Source: Variovorax sp. PBL-H6
GTDB lineage: Bacteria > Pseudomonadota > Gammaproteobacteria > Burkholderiales > Burkholderiaceae_C
NCBI RefSeq assembly: GCF_901827155.1
Contig: NZ_LR594659.1
Span: 1 to 64,000 of the forward strand
DNA: 64,000 nt
Direction of reading: 5' to 3'
Positions 20,027 through 27,807 of this stretch are shown piece by piece. The translations under genes and the position numbers were made by a program. The notes beneath the pieces were generated by a model. It was not told the origin of the DNA. It made no database searches and saw only the letters and a list, made by a program, of their open reading frames with translations. Positions within the stretch are counted from its first letter, which is position 1, and every line of letters starts with the position of its first letter.

Positions 20027-20608
20027 TCACTCGAACGCGATCGGCCTGGCCAGGGTGACGGCCTGCCACGGCCCCTTGGACCGGCCACCGGCGGCCGCCC
20101 AGTACCAGGCTGAAGTGTCGGTGAAAGCCGCGCCCTCGGCATCGACGATGCGCTCGCAGACCCGCAACTTTCGTCCGTCTGGGCCCTGGGTGACGAAACA
20201 ACGCCACAGTCGGTCCTGCGGATCGCGTTCCAGCCGGGTCTCGCCGATGCGAAAACCCAGCGCCCGGTAGCAGTCCACAGCCGGATGCAGCATGCGCGTG
20301 GGCGCGTTCACCTGGCGCAATACGACGGTCTGCGCGCCATCGGTCAGGCGGGCAATGGCGCCGGGGAAACGCTCGGCAAATCGCTGCTCGACCTCGCCCA
20401 GCGCCATCGGCCGCAGCGGGGTGCCGTCCCAGTGGCTGGGCCATTCCTGGAAGCTGGCGACCGGCACCGATGGCGCCGGCGAGCGCAAGGCCGAGGCGGC
20501 GGACCACAGCAGGCACAGTGCCATCACGAGGGCGAAGACGGACTTGTGCGCGACGCGGTTGAGGAAGCGGTTGCCGAAGCAGCGTTCAAGACAAAGCGGT
20601 ATCGACAC
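20027..20608 (-). CDS. EpsI-like exosortase-associated protein
   Basis: 193 residues with one N-terminal membrane segment (about 22-40) and a short extracytoplasmic domain. It carries RMLHPAVDCYRALGF (His108, Cys113), matching the HxPxxCYxxxG pattern of EpsI, the accessory protein or C-terminal domain that accompanies exosortases. The gene overlaps the exosortase gene by 23 bases, so translation is coupled. EpsI homologues are needed together with exosortases, but their chemistry is not settled. Sequence outside the motif is divergent. Confidence 0.75.
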   Translation of the reverse strand: MSIPLCLERCFGNRFLNRVAHKSVFALVMALCLLWSAASALRSPAPSVPVASFQEWPSHWDGTPLRPMALGEVEQRFAERFPGAIARLTDGAQTVVLRQVNAPTRMLHPAVDCYRALGFRIGETRLERDPQDRLWRCFVTQGPDGRKLRVCERIVDAEGAAFTDTSAWYWAAAGGRSKGPWQAVTLARPIAFE

Positions 20609-21518
20609 GGCGGGCTCCGGGGGCGGTGATCAGGCCGGGAATGGCCGTCGAGGTGAAGGAAGACGCGCGGCGCGCCGGCGCCATCAGCTGCGCGATGGCG
20701 CCGCAGACCAGCGCCAGCACGGCCAGGCCCGCCGCCTCGTGCTGCCAGGGCGCGAGTGCATGGCCTGCCCCTTCGAAGCCCACGAGCACGCTGTTGCGCA
20801 GGATGTTGCCGGCCAGCACCAGCAAGCCCACGGCCGGCAGCCGGGCGAGAAAGCGGTGGTCTCCCTGCCGCGCCCACAGTGCTGCCGCGCAGGCCGTGAA
20901 ATAGCCGAGCCAGGCCATCTGCACGCCCGAACAGGGCGCATCGACGACGACCAGCCGGCCATCGACCAGCAAGCTGCTGCCCTCGCGCAGCACCGAGAAG
21001 CCGGGTGCCAGCAGCCAGCGGCTGGCCTCGGCCGTGATCACGCGCAGCGGATAGCCGGCGTAGAACTGCAGCGAGGACAAGAGCGGCAATGCCAATACGG
21101 CCAGTCCCAGCACAGGCAGCTTCGCGACCTCGCGCGGCAGGAATGCCAGGAGACCGGCGGCCAGCGCCAGCACGGCGAGCAGGCCTGCCGCAAGCGGCGG
21201 GAATGCCGGCAGGGGGCCAATGCCGGTGCGCAGCAGCGTGGCCGCCAGCGTGCCGGTGGCGGCCACGGCGAGCCACCCGAGGCGCGGCGCGGCGCACAGC
21301 GACCTGCGCATCGACCACGCGAAGAGGGCCAGCGCACCGAGCGCCAGCAGGCCGAGCGGATCGTCGGCCCGGTCCAGCAGGCGGCGGGCCATCCACAGCC
21401 AGGTCGGTACCAGCGCCGCGGCCTGCAGCGCGAGCCAGGCGGCAGCAGGGGCGCGGTCGAGGCGAATGCCCCAGTCGAACAAGCGGGGCCATGTGCGGGC
21501 GAACTGGTCGAGAGTCAT
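20586..21518 (-). CDS. Exosortase (PEP-CTERM protein-sorting transpeptidase-like enzyme)
   Basis: Integral membrane protein of 310 residues with about eight hydrophobic segments. The catalytic triad of the exosortase/archaeosortase family is present: Cys196 in DAPCSGVQM, Arg241 in GNILRNSVLV and His260 in WQHEAAG. It is expected to recognise and cleave a C-terminal PEP-CTERM tail. The protein encoded 13 bases upstream ends with such a tail (TPEPETLG, hydrophobic helix, RRRARR), so it is the likely dedicated substrate. No EPS biosynthesis genes are nearby, unlike the common EPS-linked exosortases. The exact subfamily (Xrt letter) cannot be assigned here. Confidence 0.88.
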   Translation of the reverse strand: MTLDQFARTWPRLFDWGIRLDRAPAAAWLALQAAALVPTWLWMARRLLDRADDPLGLLALGALALFAWSMRRSLCAAPRLGWLAVAATGTLAATLLRTGIGPLPAFPPLAAGLLAVLALAAGLLAFLPREVAKLPVLGLAVLALPLLSSLQFYAGYPLRVITAEASRWLLAPGFSVLREGSSLLVDGRLVVVDAPCSGVQMAWLGYFTACAAALWARQGDHRFLARLPAVGLLVLAGNILRNSVLVGFEGAGHALAPWQHEAAGLAVLALVCGAIAQLMAPARRASSFTSTAIPGLITAPGARRVDTALS

Positions 21519-21531
21519 GCGTGCGCCCTCG

Positions 21532-23604
21532 TTATGCGGTGAAGCGGCGCGGATCGTGGCGGCGCGCGCGGCGGCGCAGCATGGCCAGCATCGACAGCAG
21601 CACGGCGATCGCGCCCAGGGTCTCGGGCTCGGGCGTGCTCGGCACTTCGGCGCCCAGCGTCTGTCCCTCGCCCACGGCCTGTTCGCTCACACCCCTGGGC
21701 AGCGGCTGCGGTGGGTCGACCGAGGTGCCGGCCTGCGGCGCCGGATTGCGCACCACCTTGTCGACCGCGATGAAGCTGGTGTACTGCGTGAGCAGGCCGT
21801 AGCGCAGGCCCAGCTCGGTGATGCGCTGCCTGAAGGCATCGCCGCCCTCCAGCGCCTCCTGGTCGCTCAGGCTCGCGATGCGGTGCCGCGCCCACAGGCT
21901 GCGCAGGGCAGCGGCGTCCTGCCGTGTCTTGTCATCGATCGCCAGCGCCTGGCGGTACGGACCGTCCGCGGCCAGACCCTGGATGACGACACGGCCCTTG
22001 GGCTCGCCGCGCCACTTGCCGAACACGATCACCGGGCGCTCGCCGAGCACGTCGGGCAGCGCCTGCGGTTCCACGTCGTACACATCGAGACCGCCGAAGA
22101 CGGCCTTCACCTGGGTGAGCACCGGCGACTCGACCATGCGCTTGAAGCGTGCCGCCTGCTCGGGCGCCTGGACCGGGTCGGTGATGATGAAGGGTTCGCC
22201 CATGCCGGCGCGCGCGAGGCCTTCCATCAGGTGCCGGTTGACCGAGCTGCCGATGCCGAAGGCGAAGACGTTGGCCTTCGACAGGTTCCGGCGCACCAGG
22301 TCGAACGCCTCGCGCTCCACCGTGACGTAGCCGTCGGTCACGACCACCACGGTGCGGGACACCTCGTCAGCCTTGGGCTCGGCATACACGCGCTTGAGCG
22401 CGGGTATGAGCTCGGTGCTGCCGCCGCCGCTGTAGTTCTTGATGGTGGACAGCGCCTGCTCGATGTTGGCGCGGGAGGCGGGCACCGACTGCGGAGACAG
22501 CATCTTGCTGCTGCCCGAGAACAGCAGCACGTTGAAGGTGTCGCTGGGCCGCAGACCGCCGATCAGCCGCTCCAGCAGCACCTTGGCGGTGTCCAGCGGA
22601 AAGCCGTGCATCGAACCGGAGATGTCGACCACGAAGATGTAGTCGCGCGGCAAGATGGCGTTGGCGGCCACCGACTTGGGCGGCTCGACCATGGCGAGGA
22701 AGAAGTTCTCGGCGTTGTCGCCATGGCCCTTGTAGAGCATCAGGCCCGATTCGATCTTCTCGCCGGCCAGGCGCCAGTCGAGCACGAAGTCGCGGTCGTT
22801 GGCCGGCTCGCCGGTGCGCGCCAGCGTGATGTCCGCATGCCGGTCGTTGTCACGCTTGCCGACATCGATGGCGTGGGTGGCGCAGCGCACTTCCTGGATG
22901 CCGAGCGGTGTGTCGAGCGCGACCTTCATCCTGAAGCTCGTGTTCGGCGCCACGCCTGCGCGCAGCGTCGGTTGCGCCACCCACTTCGCAGTGCGCTGTG
23001 AAGACTGCGGGCTGTTGTAGCGCGGCCCCACCACCATCGGAAACACGAACTGGTAGTTGCCGGCCTGCGGCACCAGGAGTTCGGTGTAGCGCAGCTCCAC
23101 CTTGACGTCGTCGCCGGGCAGGATGTTGGCCACGTTCATCTGGAACACGTTGGGCAGGTGCTGCTCCAGCAGCGCGGCGGTCTTGCCTTCCTTCTTCGCA
23201 GCGTCGTAGTCGATGCGCGCCTGCTGCTTCTCGCGGATTTGCGCGGCGATCAGGCGATCGCCCAGCCGCACGTGGAGGCCGCTCACGGCGGCGCGCGTGG
23301 AGCCCGGGAACACGTACCGGGCCTCGATGGCGCGCGTGCCCTCGTTGCGGTAGGTCTGCGTGACGGTGACATCGGCGATGACGCCCGAGACCTTGACGTC
23401 GACCTCGGTCGCCTTGAGCGGCAGCGCGTCGATGGCCGGGTCGTCGCTCTTGACGAAGAAGTACGGGCTCTCGGTCTTCAGGCGCGGACCCGGTGCTTCC
23501 TGTGCGTGCAGGGGCCGCGCGACGAGCAGCGCGAAGCCTGCGCTCGCGAGGCCGATGGTCGCGAGCCAGAGCCAATGGCCGGAACGGATGGTGGTGGCTT
23601 CCAT
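21532..23604 (-). CDS. VIT and VWA domain protein with PEP-CTERM sorting tail
   Basis: 690 residues exported by an N-terminal signal (MEATTIRSGHWLW..., cleavage near LHAQE). A VIT domain covers roughly residues 55-190, similar to inter-alpha-trypsin inhibitor proteins. A von Willebrand A domain follows with the MIDAS motif DISGSM near residue 327. The C-terminus is STPEPETLGAIAVL, a hydrophobic helix and RRRARR, a PEP-CTERM signal. The start at 23604 is preferred because it gives the signal peptide and has AAGGACC upstream. It heads the operon with exosortase, EpsI-like and transglycosylase genes. VIT/VWA proteins are also sole targets of a proteobacterial sortase (TIGR03788), an instructive parallel. 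A cre-tag lies about 107 bases upstream. Confidence 0.88.
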   Translation of the reverse strand: MEATTIRSGHWLWLATIGLASAGFALLVARPLHAQEAPGPRLKTESPYFFVKSDDPAIDALPLKATEVDVKVSGVIADVTVTQTYRNEGTRAIEARYVFPGSTRAAVSGLHVRLGDRLIAAQIREKQQARIDYDAAKKEGKTAALLEQHLPNVFQMNVANILPGDDVKVELRYTELLVPQAGNYQFVFPMVVGPRYNSPQSSQRTAKWVAQPTLRAGVAPNTSFRMKVALDTPLGIQEVRCATHAIDVGKRDNDRHADITLARTGEPANDRDFVLDWRLAGEKIESGLMLYKGHGDNAENFFLAMVEPPKSVAANAILPRDYIFVVDISGSMHGFPLDTAKVLLERLIGGLRPSDTFNVLLFSGSSKMLSPQSVPASRANIEQALSTIKNYSGGGSTELIPALKRVYAEPKADEVSRTVVVVTDGYVTVEREAFDLVRRNLSKANVFAFGIGSSVNRHLMEGLARAGMGEPFIITDPVQAPEQAARFKRMVESPVLTQVKAVFGGLDVYDVEPQALPDVLGERPVIVFGKWRGEPKGRVVIQGLAADGPYRQALAIDDKTRQDAAALRSLWARHRIASLSDQEALEGGDAFRQRITELGLRYGLLTQYTSFIAVDKVVRNPAPQAGTSVDPPQPLPRGVSEQAVGEGQTLGAEVPSTPEPETLGAIAVLLSMLAMLRRRARRHDPRRFTA

Positions 23605-23710
23605 GGCGATGGTCCTTTTCCCTCGATGTGTCGTGCAACGGTGCACGGCAGCCACTGTCGAGGGCACGAGCGAAGGGAGTTGGAAGCCTTCTTGAAGCGC
23701 TCGGTGTTCT

Positions 23711-23726
23711 GTGAAGTCCGTGTGAA
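23711..23726 (-). promoter_or_regulatory. cre-tag, predicted CreB binding site
   Basis: On the minus strand the sequence reads TTCACACGGACTTCAC, an exact match to the CreB consensus TTCAC-N6-TTCAC. The + strand shows two direct TGTGAAGTCC repeats 11 bases apart, with an inverted TTCAC at 23744-23748. It lies between the divergent VIT/exosortase operon and the PBP1A gene; creBC is encoded 4-6 kb away. Confidence 0.75.
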
Positions 23727-23805
23727 GTCCCGGTCGTTCGCACTTCACATCCGCTTCGGGTAGCGCGCCGAGCATCGACCCATCGTCATCGATGAGGAGA
23801 AATTC

Positions 23806-23886
23806 ATGCCTGCACGCCTTCTGGATCTCGGACACGCCCATGCGCCACCGTTGGGCAGTGCGCCCTTTGCGCAGGCCCGGCGATGA
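23806..23886 (+). CDS. Leader peptide overlapping the PBP1A gene
   Basis: A 26-codon reading frame starts with ATG at 23806, 5 bases after the strong ribosome-binding site GAGGAGA (23794-23800). It encodes a peptide starting MPARLLDLGHAH, and its TGA stop (23884-23886) overlaps the ATG of the penicillin-binding protein gene (23883). The latter has no convincing ribosome-binding site of its own, so translation of the big gene may depend on reading through this leader. No family resemblance. Existence is inferred from signals only. Confidence 0.55.
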   Translation: MPARLLDLGHAHAPPLGSAPFAQARR

Positions 23887-26261
23887 AGCCCGGGTTGAAG
23901 CGCGTACTGCTGTGGGGCGTTGCCTCGATGGCCATCGGCGGCACTGCGGCGCTGTGCGCGGCTGGCGTCGCGATCGCCGTGCTGGCTCCGCAACTGCCCG
24001 ATGTCTCCGAGCTTTCCGACTACCGGCCCAAGCTGCCGCTGCGCGTCTACACGGCCGATGGCGCGCTGATCGGCGAATTCGGCGAAGAGCGGCGCGAACT
24101 CGTGCCCATCGCCGAGATGCCGAAGCAGCTCAAGGATGCGGTGGTGGCGGTGGAGGATGCCCGCTTCTACGAGCACCCGGGCATCGACCCGAAGGGACTG
24201 CTGCGCGCGGTGCTGGCCAACCTGCGGCATGGCGTGCACCAGGGCGCCTCCACCATCACGCAGCAGGTGGCGCGCAACGTCTACCTCAGCGCCGAGCGGA
24301 CGCTGTCGCGCAAGATGCTGGAGGCGCTGCTGGCGTTTCGGCTCGAGCAGCACCTGAGCAAGGACCAGATCCTCGAGATCTACCTGAACCAGATATTCCT
24401 CGGCCATCGCGCCTATGGTTTCGCCTCGGCATCGGAGCGCTACTTCGGCAAGCCCTTGAAGGACATCACGCTGGCAGAGGCGGCCATGCTGGCCGGCCTG
24501 CCGAAGGCGCCGGGCACCAACGACCCGGTGAGCAACCCGCGCCGCGCGCGCGCCCGGCAGCTCTACGTGCTGGATCGCATGGTCGCGACCGGCGCCATCA
24601 ACGCGGTGCAGGCGGCCGAGGCGAAGCTGGAGCCGCTGCGCCTGCGCGACCCGTCCGAGCCGAAGCGCCTCCATGCCGAGCACGCGGCAGAGACGGTTCG
24701 CCAGCTGATGGTCGCGCAGTACGGCGCGAGTACCTACACGCGCGGCTACAAGGTATTCACCTCATTGGTGGCGAGCGAGCAGGCGGCGGCTTACCAGTCG
24801 CTGCGCAAGGGCATCCTCGACTACGAGCGGCGGCAACCCTGGCGCGGACCGGAGCGCTTCGTCGAGCTGGCTGCCGATCAGGCCCGGCTCGACGACGCGG
24901 TCGACGAGGCCCTCGCCGAGCACCCGGACAGCGGCGACATGCTGGCCGCCGTGGTGCTGCAGGCCGACGCGAAGGAGGTGCTGGCGGTGCGCGGCAATGG
25001 CGAGAGCGTGCGGATCGCGGGCGAGGGCTTGCGTGCGGCCCAGGCCGGGCTGTCGCCGCGTGCGGCGCCGAACCTGCGCGTGCGTCGAGGTGCAGTCATC
25101 CGCGTCGCGAAGACGCCCAAGGGCGGATGGGAGATCACGCAGCTGCCCGAGGTCGAGGGCGCCTTCGTGTCGCTCGACCCCCGCGATGGTGCGATCCGCG
25201 CGCTGGTGGGCGGCTTCGACTTCAGCAGGAACAAGTTCAACCATGTGACTCAGGCGTGGCGACAACCGGGCTCGAGCTTCAAGCCCTTCATCTATTCGGC
25301 GGCGCTCGAGAAGGGCTTCACGCCCAGCACCCTGGTTGACGACGCACCGCTGTTCCTCGATGCCGCGGCCACGGGCGGCTCGCCCTGGGAGCCCCGCAAC
25401 TACGACGGCCGCTTCGAAGGCCCGATGACCTTGCGCCGCGCGCTCGAGCAGTCGAAGAACATGGTCACCATTCGCGTGCTGCAGTCGATCGGGCCTCGCT
25501 ATGCGCAGGACTGGGTCGGCCGCTTCGGCTTCGAGCGCGCGAAGCACCCGGCGTACCTGCCGATGGCACTGGGGGCCGGCTCGGTCACGCCGATGCAGAT
25601 GGCGTCGGCGTATGCGGTCTTCGCCAACGGCGGCTATCGCATGAGCCCCGCGCTCGTGACGCGCATCACCGACCACAAGGGCCAGGTGCTGTTCGAGACG
25701 CCGCCTCCGGTTCGCGACGAGACGACACGCGCGATCCCGGAGCGCAACGCCTTCGTGGTGAGCTCGCTGCTGCAGAGCGTGGTGCGGCACGGCACGGGCT
25801 TCAAGGCCTGGCAGGCGCTGCAGCGCGAGGACCTGCATGGCAAGACGGGCACCACCAATGATTCGATCGACACCTGGTTCGCGGGCTTTGCCTCGACGCG
25901 CGTGGGCGTGGCGTGGATCGGCTACGACACGCCGCGCCAGCTCGGCGTGCGCGGCGAGACCGGCGGGAGCCTGAGCCTGCCGATCTGGACCGGCTACATG
26001 CAGTCGGCCCTGCAGGGCGTGCCGGTTGCGCCGGTGCAGGTGCCGGCGGGCGTGGTGCAGGTGGAGGGCGAGTGGTACTACGACGACTATGCGCCGGGCC
26101 GCGGCATCGCGAGCCTGGGCGGGGATGCGGACGCGGGTGCGGGTGCGGGTGCGGGTGCGGGCGCGGTGGCGCCGGCCGAGACGCTGGCCGGCGTGCCCGT
26201 CAGCGACGTGCCGACGCCGGAAGAACGCAGCAGCATCCTCGATCTGTTCCGGGCCCGCTGA
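23883..26261 (+). CDS. Penicillin-binding protein 1A-type bifunctional peptidoglycan synthase
   Basis: Class A PBP of 792 residues anchored by an N-terminal helix (about 8-35). The GT51 domain has VEDARFYEHPG with catalytic Glu91 and GASTITQQVARN. The transpeptidase domain shows SSFK (Ser464-Lys467), SKN (524-526) and KTGT (from Lys654). It polymerises and cross-links peptidoglycan and is a beta-lactam target. The tail contains an Ala-Gly run from a (GCGGGT) repeat at 26133-26162. It is divergent from the VIT/exosortase operon, with the cre-tag between them, and its start is overlapped by a 26-codon leader. Control by CreB is a reasonable inference. Confidence 0.93.
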   Translation: MKPGLKRVLLWGVASMAIGGTAALCAAGVAIAVLAPQLPDVSELSDYRPKLPLRVYTADGALIGEFGEERRELVPIAEMPKQLKDAVVAVEDARFYEHPGIDPKGLLRAVLANLRHGVHQGASTITQQVARNVYLSAERTLSRKMLEALLAFRLEQHLSKDQILEIYLNQIFLGHRAYGFASASERYFGKPLKDITLAEAAMLAGLPKAPGTNDPVSNPRRARARQLYVLDRMVATGAINAVQAAEAKLEPLRLRDPSEPKRLHAEHAAETVRQLMVAQYGASTYTRGYKVFTSLVASEQAAAYQSLRKGILDYERRQPWRGPERFVELAADQARLDDAVDEALAEHPDSGDMLAAVVLQADAKEVLAVRGNGESVRIAGEGLRAAQAGLSPRAAPNLRVRRGAVIRVAKTPKGGWEITQLPEVEGAFVSLDPRDGAIRALVGGFDFSRNKFNHVTQAWRQPGSSFKPFIYSAALEKGFTPSTLVDDAPLFLDAAATGGSPWEPRNYDGRFEGPMTLRRALEQSKNMVTIRVLQSIGPRYAQDWVGRFGFERAKHPAYLPMALGAGSVTPMQMASAYAVFANGGYRMSPALVTRITDHKGQVLFETPPPVRDETTRAIPERNAFVVSSLLQSVVRHGTGFKAWQALQREDLHGKTGTTNDSIDTWFAGFASTRVGVAWIGYDTPRQLGVRGETGGSLSLPIWTGYMQSALQGVPVAPVQVPAGVVQVEGEWYYDDYAPGRGIASLGGDADAGAGAGAGAGAVAPAETLAGVPVSDVPTPEERSSILDLFRAR
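26133..26162 (+). repeat. Hexanucleotide tandem repeat inside the PBP1A gene
   Basis: Four GCGGGT units followed by one GCGGGC encode an Ala-Gly repeat in the C-terminal tail beyond the transpeptidase domain. Each unit adds two residues without changing frame. Confidence 0.85.
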
Positions 26262-26262
26262 A

Positions 26263-26286
26263 ACACTGATGCCGATCCCAGTGTTA
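26263..26286. terminator. Hairpin between convergent genes
   Basis: AACACTG (26263-26269) and CAGTGTT (26280-26286) form a 7-bp stem with a 10-base loop right after the PBP1A stop and just before the 3' end of the convergent small gene. It has no U-tract on the + strand, so termination is only probable. Confidence 0.4.
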
Positions 26287-26309
26287 TCGATCGCAGCGCA
26301 GTGTAGGCT

Positions 26310-26717
26310 TCATTCCCAATCAATACTCTGTGCGAGTGCGCGAATTTGCGCCCCCCAGGATGGAATCAGCGACACGAGAACGTACCTACCGTCGAGCATG
26401 TTCTGAACGGCAGCTTCGGTCTCCTGCGCACTCAACAGACTCTCCCCGTCGAAAGTGGCTGAGATCCATTGCAGATGCCCGCGAAGTTCGTGTTGCGTTG
26501 GTCGACGAGTCGTATCGATGACGATCAATTCGAGCACGACGTTCTGTAGTCCGAAGTCGCTGCAGCGAAACCTCTCTATGCCGGTAAGCGTCAACGTCGG
26601 ATCGTGCCCATCCACTTTGCGAACGACGCATTCGACAGTACCAGACGATGTGTCATGACGAACCGCATAGAGCTCAGCGTCATGCAGGTCGGGGATCGGC
26701 TTCGAATTGGCTTCCAT
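26310..26717 (-). CDS. Orphan immunity-like small protein 1
   Basis: 135 residues, cytoplasmic, acidic, no known domain recognised. It shares the core GIERFRCSDFGLQNVVLELIV with the neighbouring gene (GVERLWVNELRQQNIIEDMVH), so the two are paralogues. Base composition is visibly more AT-rich than the surrounding chromosome. It sits directly downstream of a second copy and a degraded RHS core, the position occupied by immunity genes in RHS polymorphic-toxin loci. Immunity function is inference from context only. GAAAAG precedes the ATG. Confidence 0.7.
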   Translation of the reverse strand: MEANSKPIPDLHDAELYAVRHDTSSGTVECVVRKVDGHDPTLTLTGIERFRCSDFGLQNVVLELIVIDTTRRPTQHELRGHLQWISATFDGESLLSAQETEAAVQNMLDGRYVLVSLIPSWGAQIRALAQSIDWE

Positions 26718-26725
26718 CTTTTCGG

Positions 26726-27124
26726 TCAGGTTGATGGCTTGAGCCGCACAGTCATGGACGCAAACGAGGCAATGACTTGAGCGCCAAAGACAGCAGTGAT
26801 TTCCAGCATTTCGAGTTCGCTACGAACGACCCGATCCACGACAGTGGATGCCACCTGAGCGAGTTGCACACCGCAATCTCGCTCAGCAACGCCAGTCATC
26901 AAGAAGAATGCCGCTTCTCGAAGATCGGCTGTAGCCTCTCCAGCGGTCCAATGAACCATGTCTTCGATAATGTTCTGTTGACGCAGTTCATTGACCCACA
27001 ATCTTTCGACGCCATGCAGTTCCAAGTCGAACCTTGCGCCACTCTTCTCATTGATCGACAGAGAAGCCTCACGGCCCATCTCATCAACCCGGACTCCCAG
27101 CAAACGGCTTTCAATAAAATTCAT
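26726..27124 (-). CDS. Orphan immunity-like small protein 2
   Basis: 132 residues from the ATG at 27124, which has AAAGGG 7 bases upstream; an upstream in-frame start at 27139 would place the ribosome-binding site inside the gene. It is paralogous to the next gene downstream (8 bases away) and probably co-transcribed with it. It looks like a small alpha/beta cytoplasmic protein of unknown function. The RHS remnant immediately upstream reads straight into its start region, so no toxin domain is left between them. Confidence 0.7.
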   Translation of the reverse strand: MNFIESRLLGVRVDEMGREASLSINEKSGARFDLELHGVERLWVNELRQQNIIEDMVHWTAGEATADLREAAFFLMTGVAERDCGVQLAQVASTVVDRVVRSELEMLEITAVFGAQVIASFASMTVRLKPST

Positions 27125-27125
27125 A

Positions 27126-27264
27126 GCGTACCCTTTCAACTACCACCATCTGCCTCCGGCCGAGGCCACTGCGAGGACGGTCCGTCTGCTGGCACAACCG
27201 CCTGGGCGTGTTGAGGTGGTCGCTGTGGACTGCGTAGATCTGCCCGTTGAAGACCACTTGCAGT
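27126..27264 (-). pseudogene. RHS repeat core remnant
   Basis: Translation of the minus strand from 27264 gives LQVVFNGQIYAVHSDHLNTP followed by RRL, an excellent match to the RHS/YD-repeat core segment (I-Y-A-x-H-x-D-H-L-N-T-P-R-R). Past that point the frame fails: the typical Q-W-P continuation appears only after a frame change, and stops follow. Upstream a TGA interrupts the frame. This is the broken end of a large RHS protein whose N-terminal part and toxin tip are absent. Confidence 0.75.
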
Positions 27265-27313
27265 GAAGCCCCGATTCAGCATCGTTTACCGGCCCGGATA
27301 CCGCATATGAGGG

Positions 27314-27511
27314 CTACTTCGCCGCCTCCAGCTGTTCGCCGGGGTGCACCGGAAACCACGTAATCGACAAACCGTCTCTCTCGGTGGCGAACGGGGGTTT
27401 AAGCGCAGCATTGGCTAGCGTGTCAGCAACCCAGACGGCGGTACAACGTGCCAGGCTTTCGAATAGCAGGACGCTGTCCATGCTCATGATCAATACGACA
27501 GTGGATACCAT
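27314..27511 (-). CDS. Small hypothetical protein
   Basis: 65 residues, no family recognised. The main support is an excellent ribosome-binding site TAAAGGAG 5 bases before the ATG. The N-terminal half is hydrophobic (MVSTVVLIMSMDSVLLF), the C-terminal half polar (SITWFPVHPGEQLEAAK). It lies in the AT-richer patch between an RHS remnant and a LuxR remnant. It could be an accessory gene of the former RHS locus or a fragment of a larger gene. Confidence 0.5.
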   Translation of the reverse strand: MVSTVVLIMSMDSVLLFESLARCTAVWVADTLANAALKPPFATERDGLSITWFPVHPGEQLEAAK

Positions 27512-27604
27512 TTTTCTCCTTTACTGGTTGCATTGCGCAGGCTGGGCACTCGGCAGTAACACTTATCCTCTCTTCGAGGGACTTCAGAGAGCTTTAAATG
27601 TCTA

Positions 27605-27757
27605 TCAACAAATTCGCCAAGCTCCCATCGCCGACTTCACCTCCGTCTTCTCGAACACTTGCGCCCGGTGCACCTCCGCCGTCCGCACGCTGATCGAGAG
27701 CTGGTTGGCGATCAGCTTGTCGGGCAGGCCCTCGACCACGCGTCGCATCACACCTCG
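27605..27757 (-). pseudogene. LuxR/FixJ-type response regulator remnant (DNA-binding end)
   Basis: The minus strand encodes MRRVVEGLPDKLIANQLSIS followed by VRTAEVHRAQVFEK, the helix-turn-helix of NarL/FixJ-family regulators. No receiver domain precedes it: the sequence upstream runs into the end of creC. The last residues are abnormal for the family. It is a C-terminal fragment, probably left by deletion. Confidence 0.7.
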
Positions 27758-27807
27758 TGTCGTGCATCCCCGGCATGCGATTTCAGTGCTGCGGCGGACT
27801 CGTGGCC

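Noticed and set aside
17497..20058. 853-codon open frame on the plus strand opposite the reductase, pirin and transglycosylase genes
   Set aside because: It crosses several well-supported minus-strand genes and their gaps and encodes no recognisable domain.
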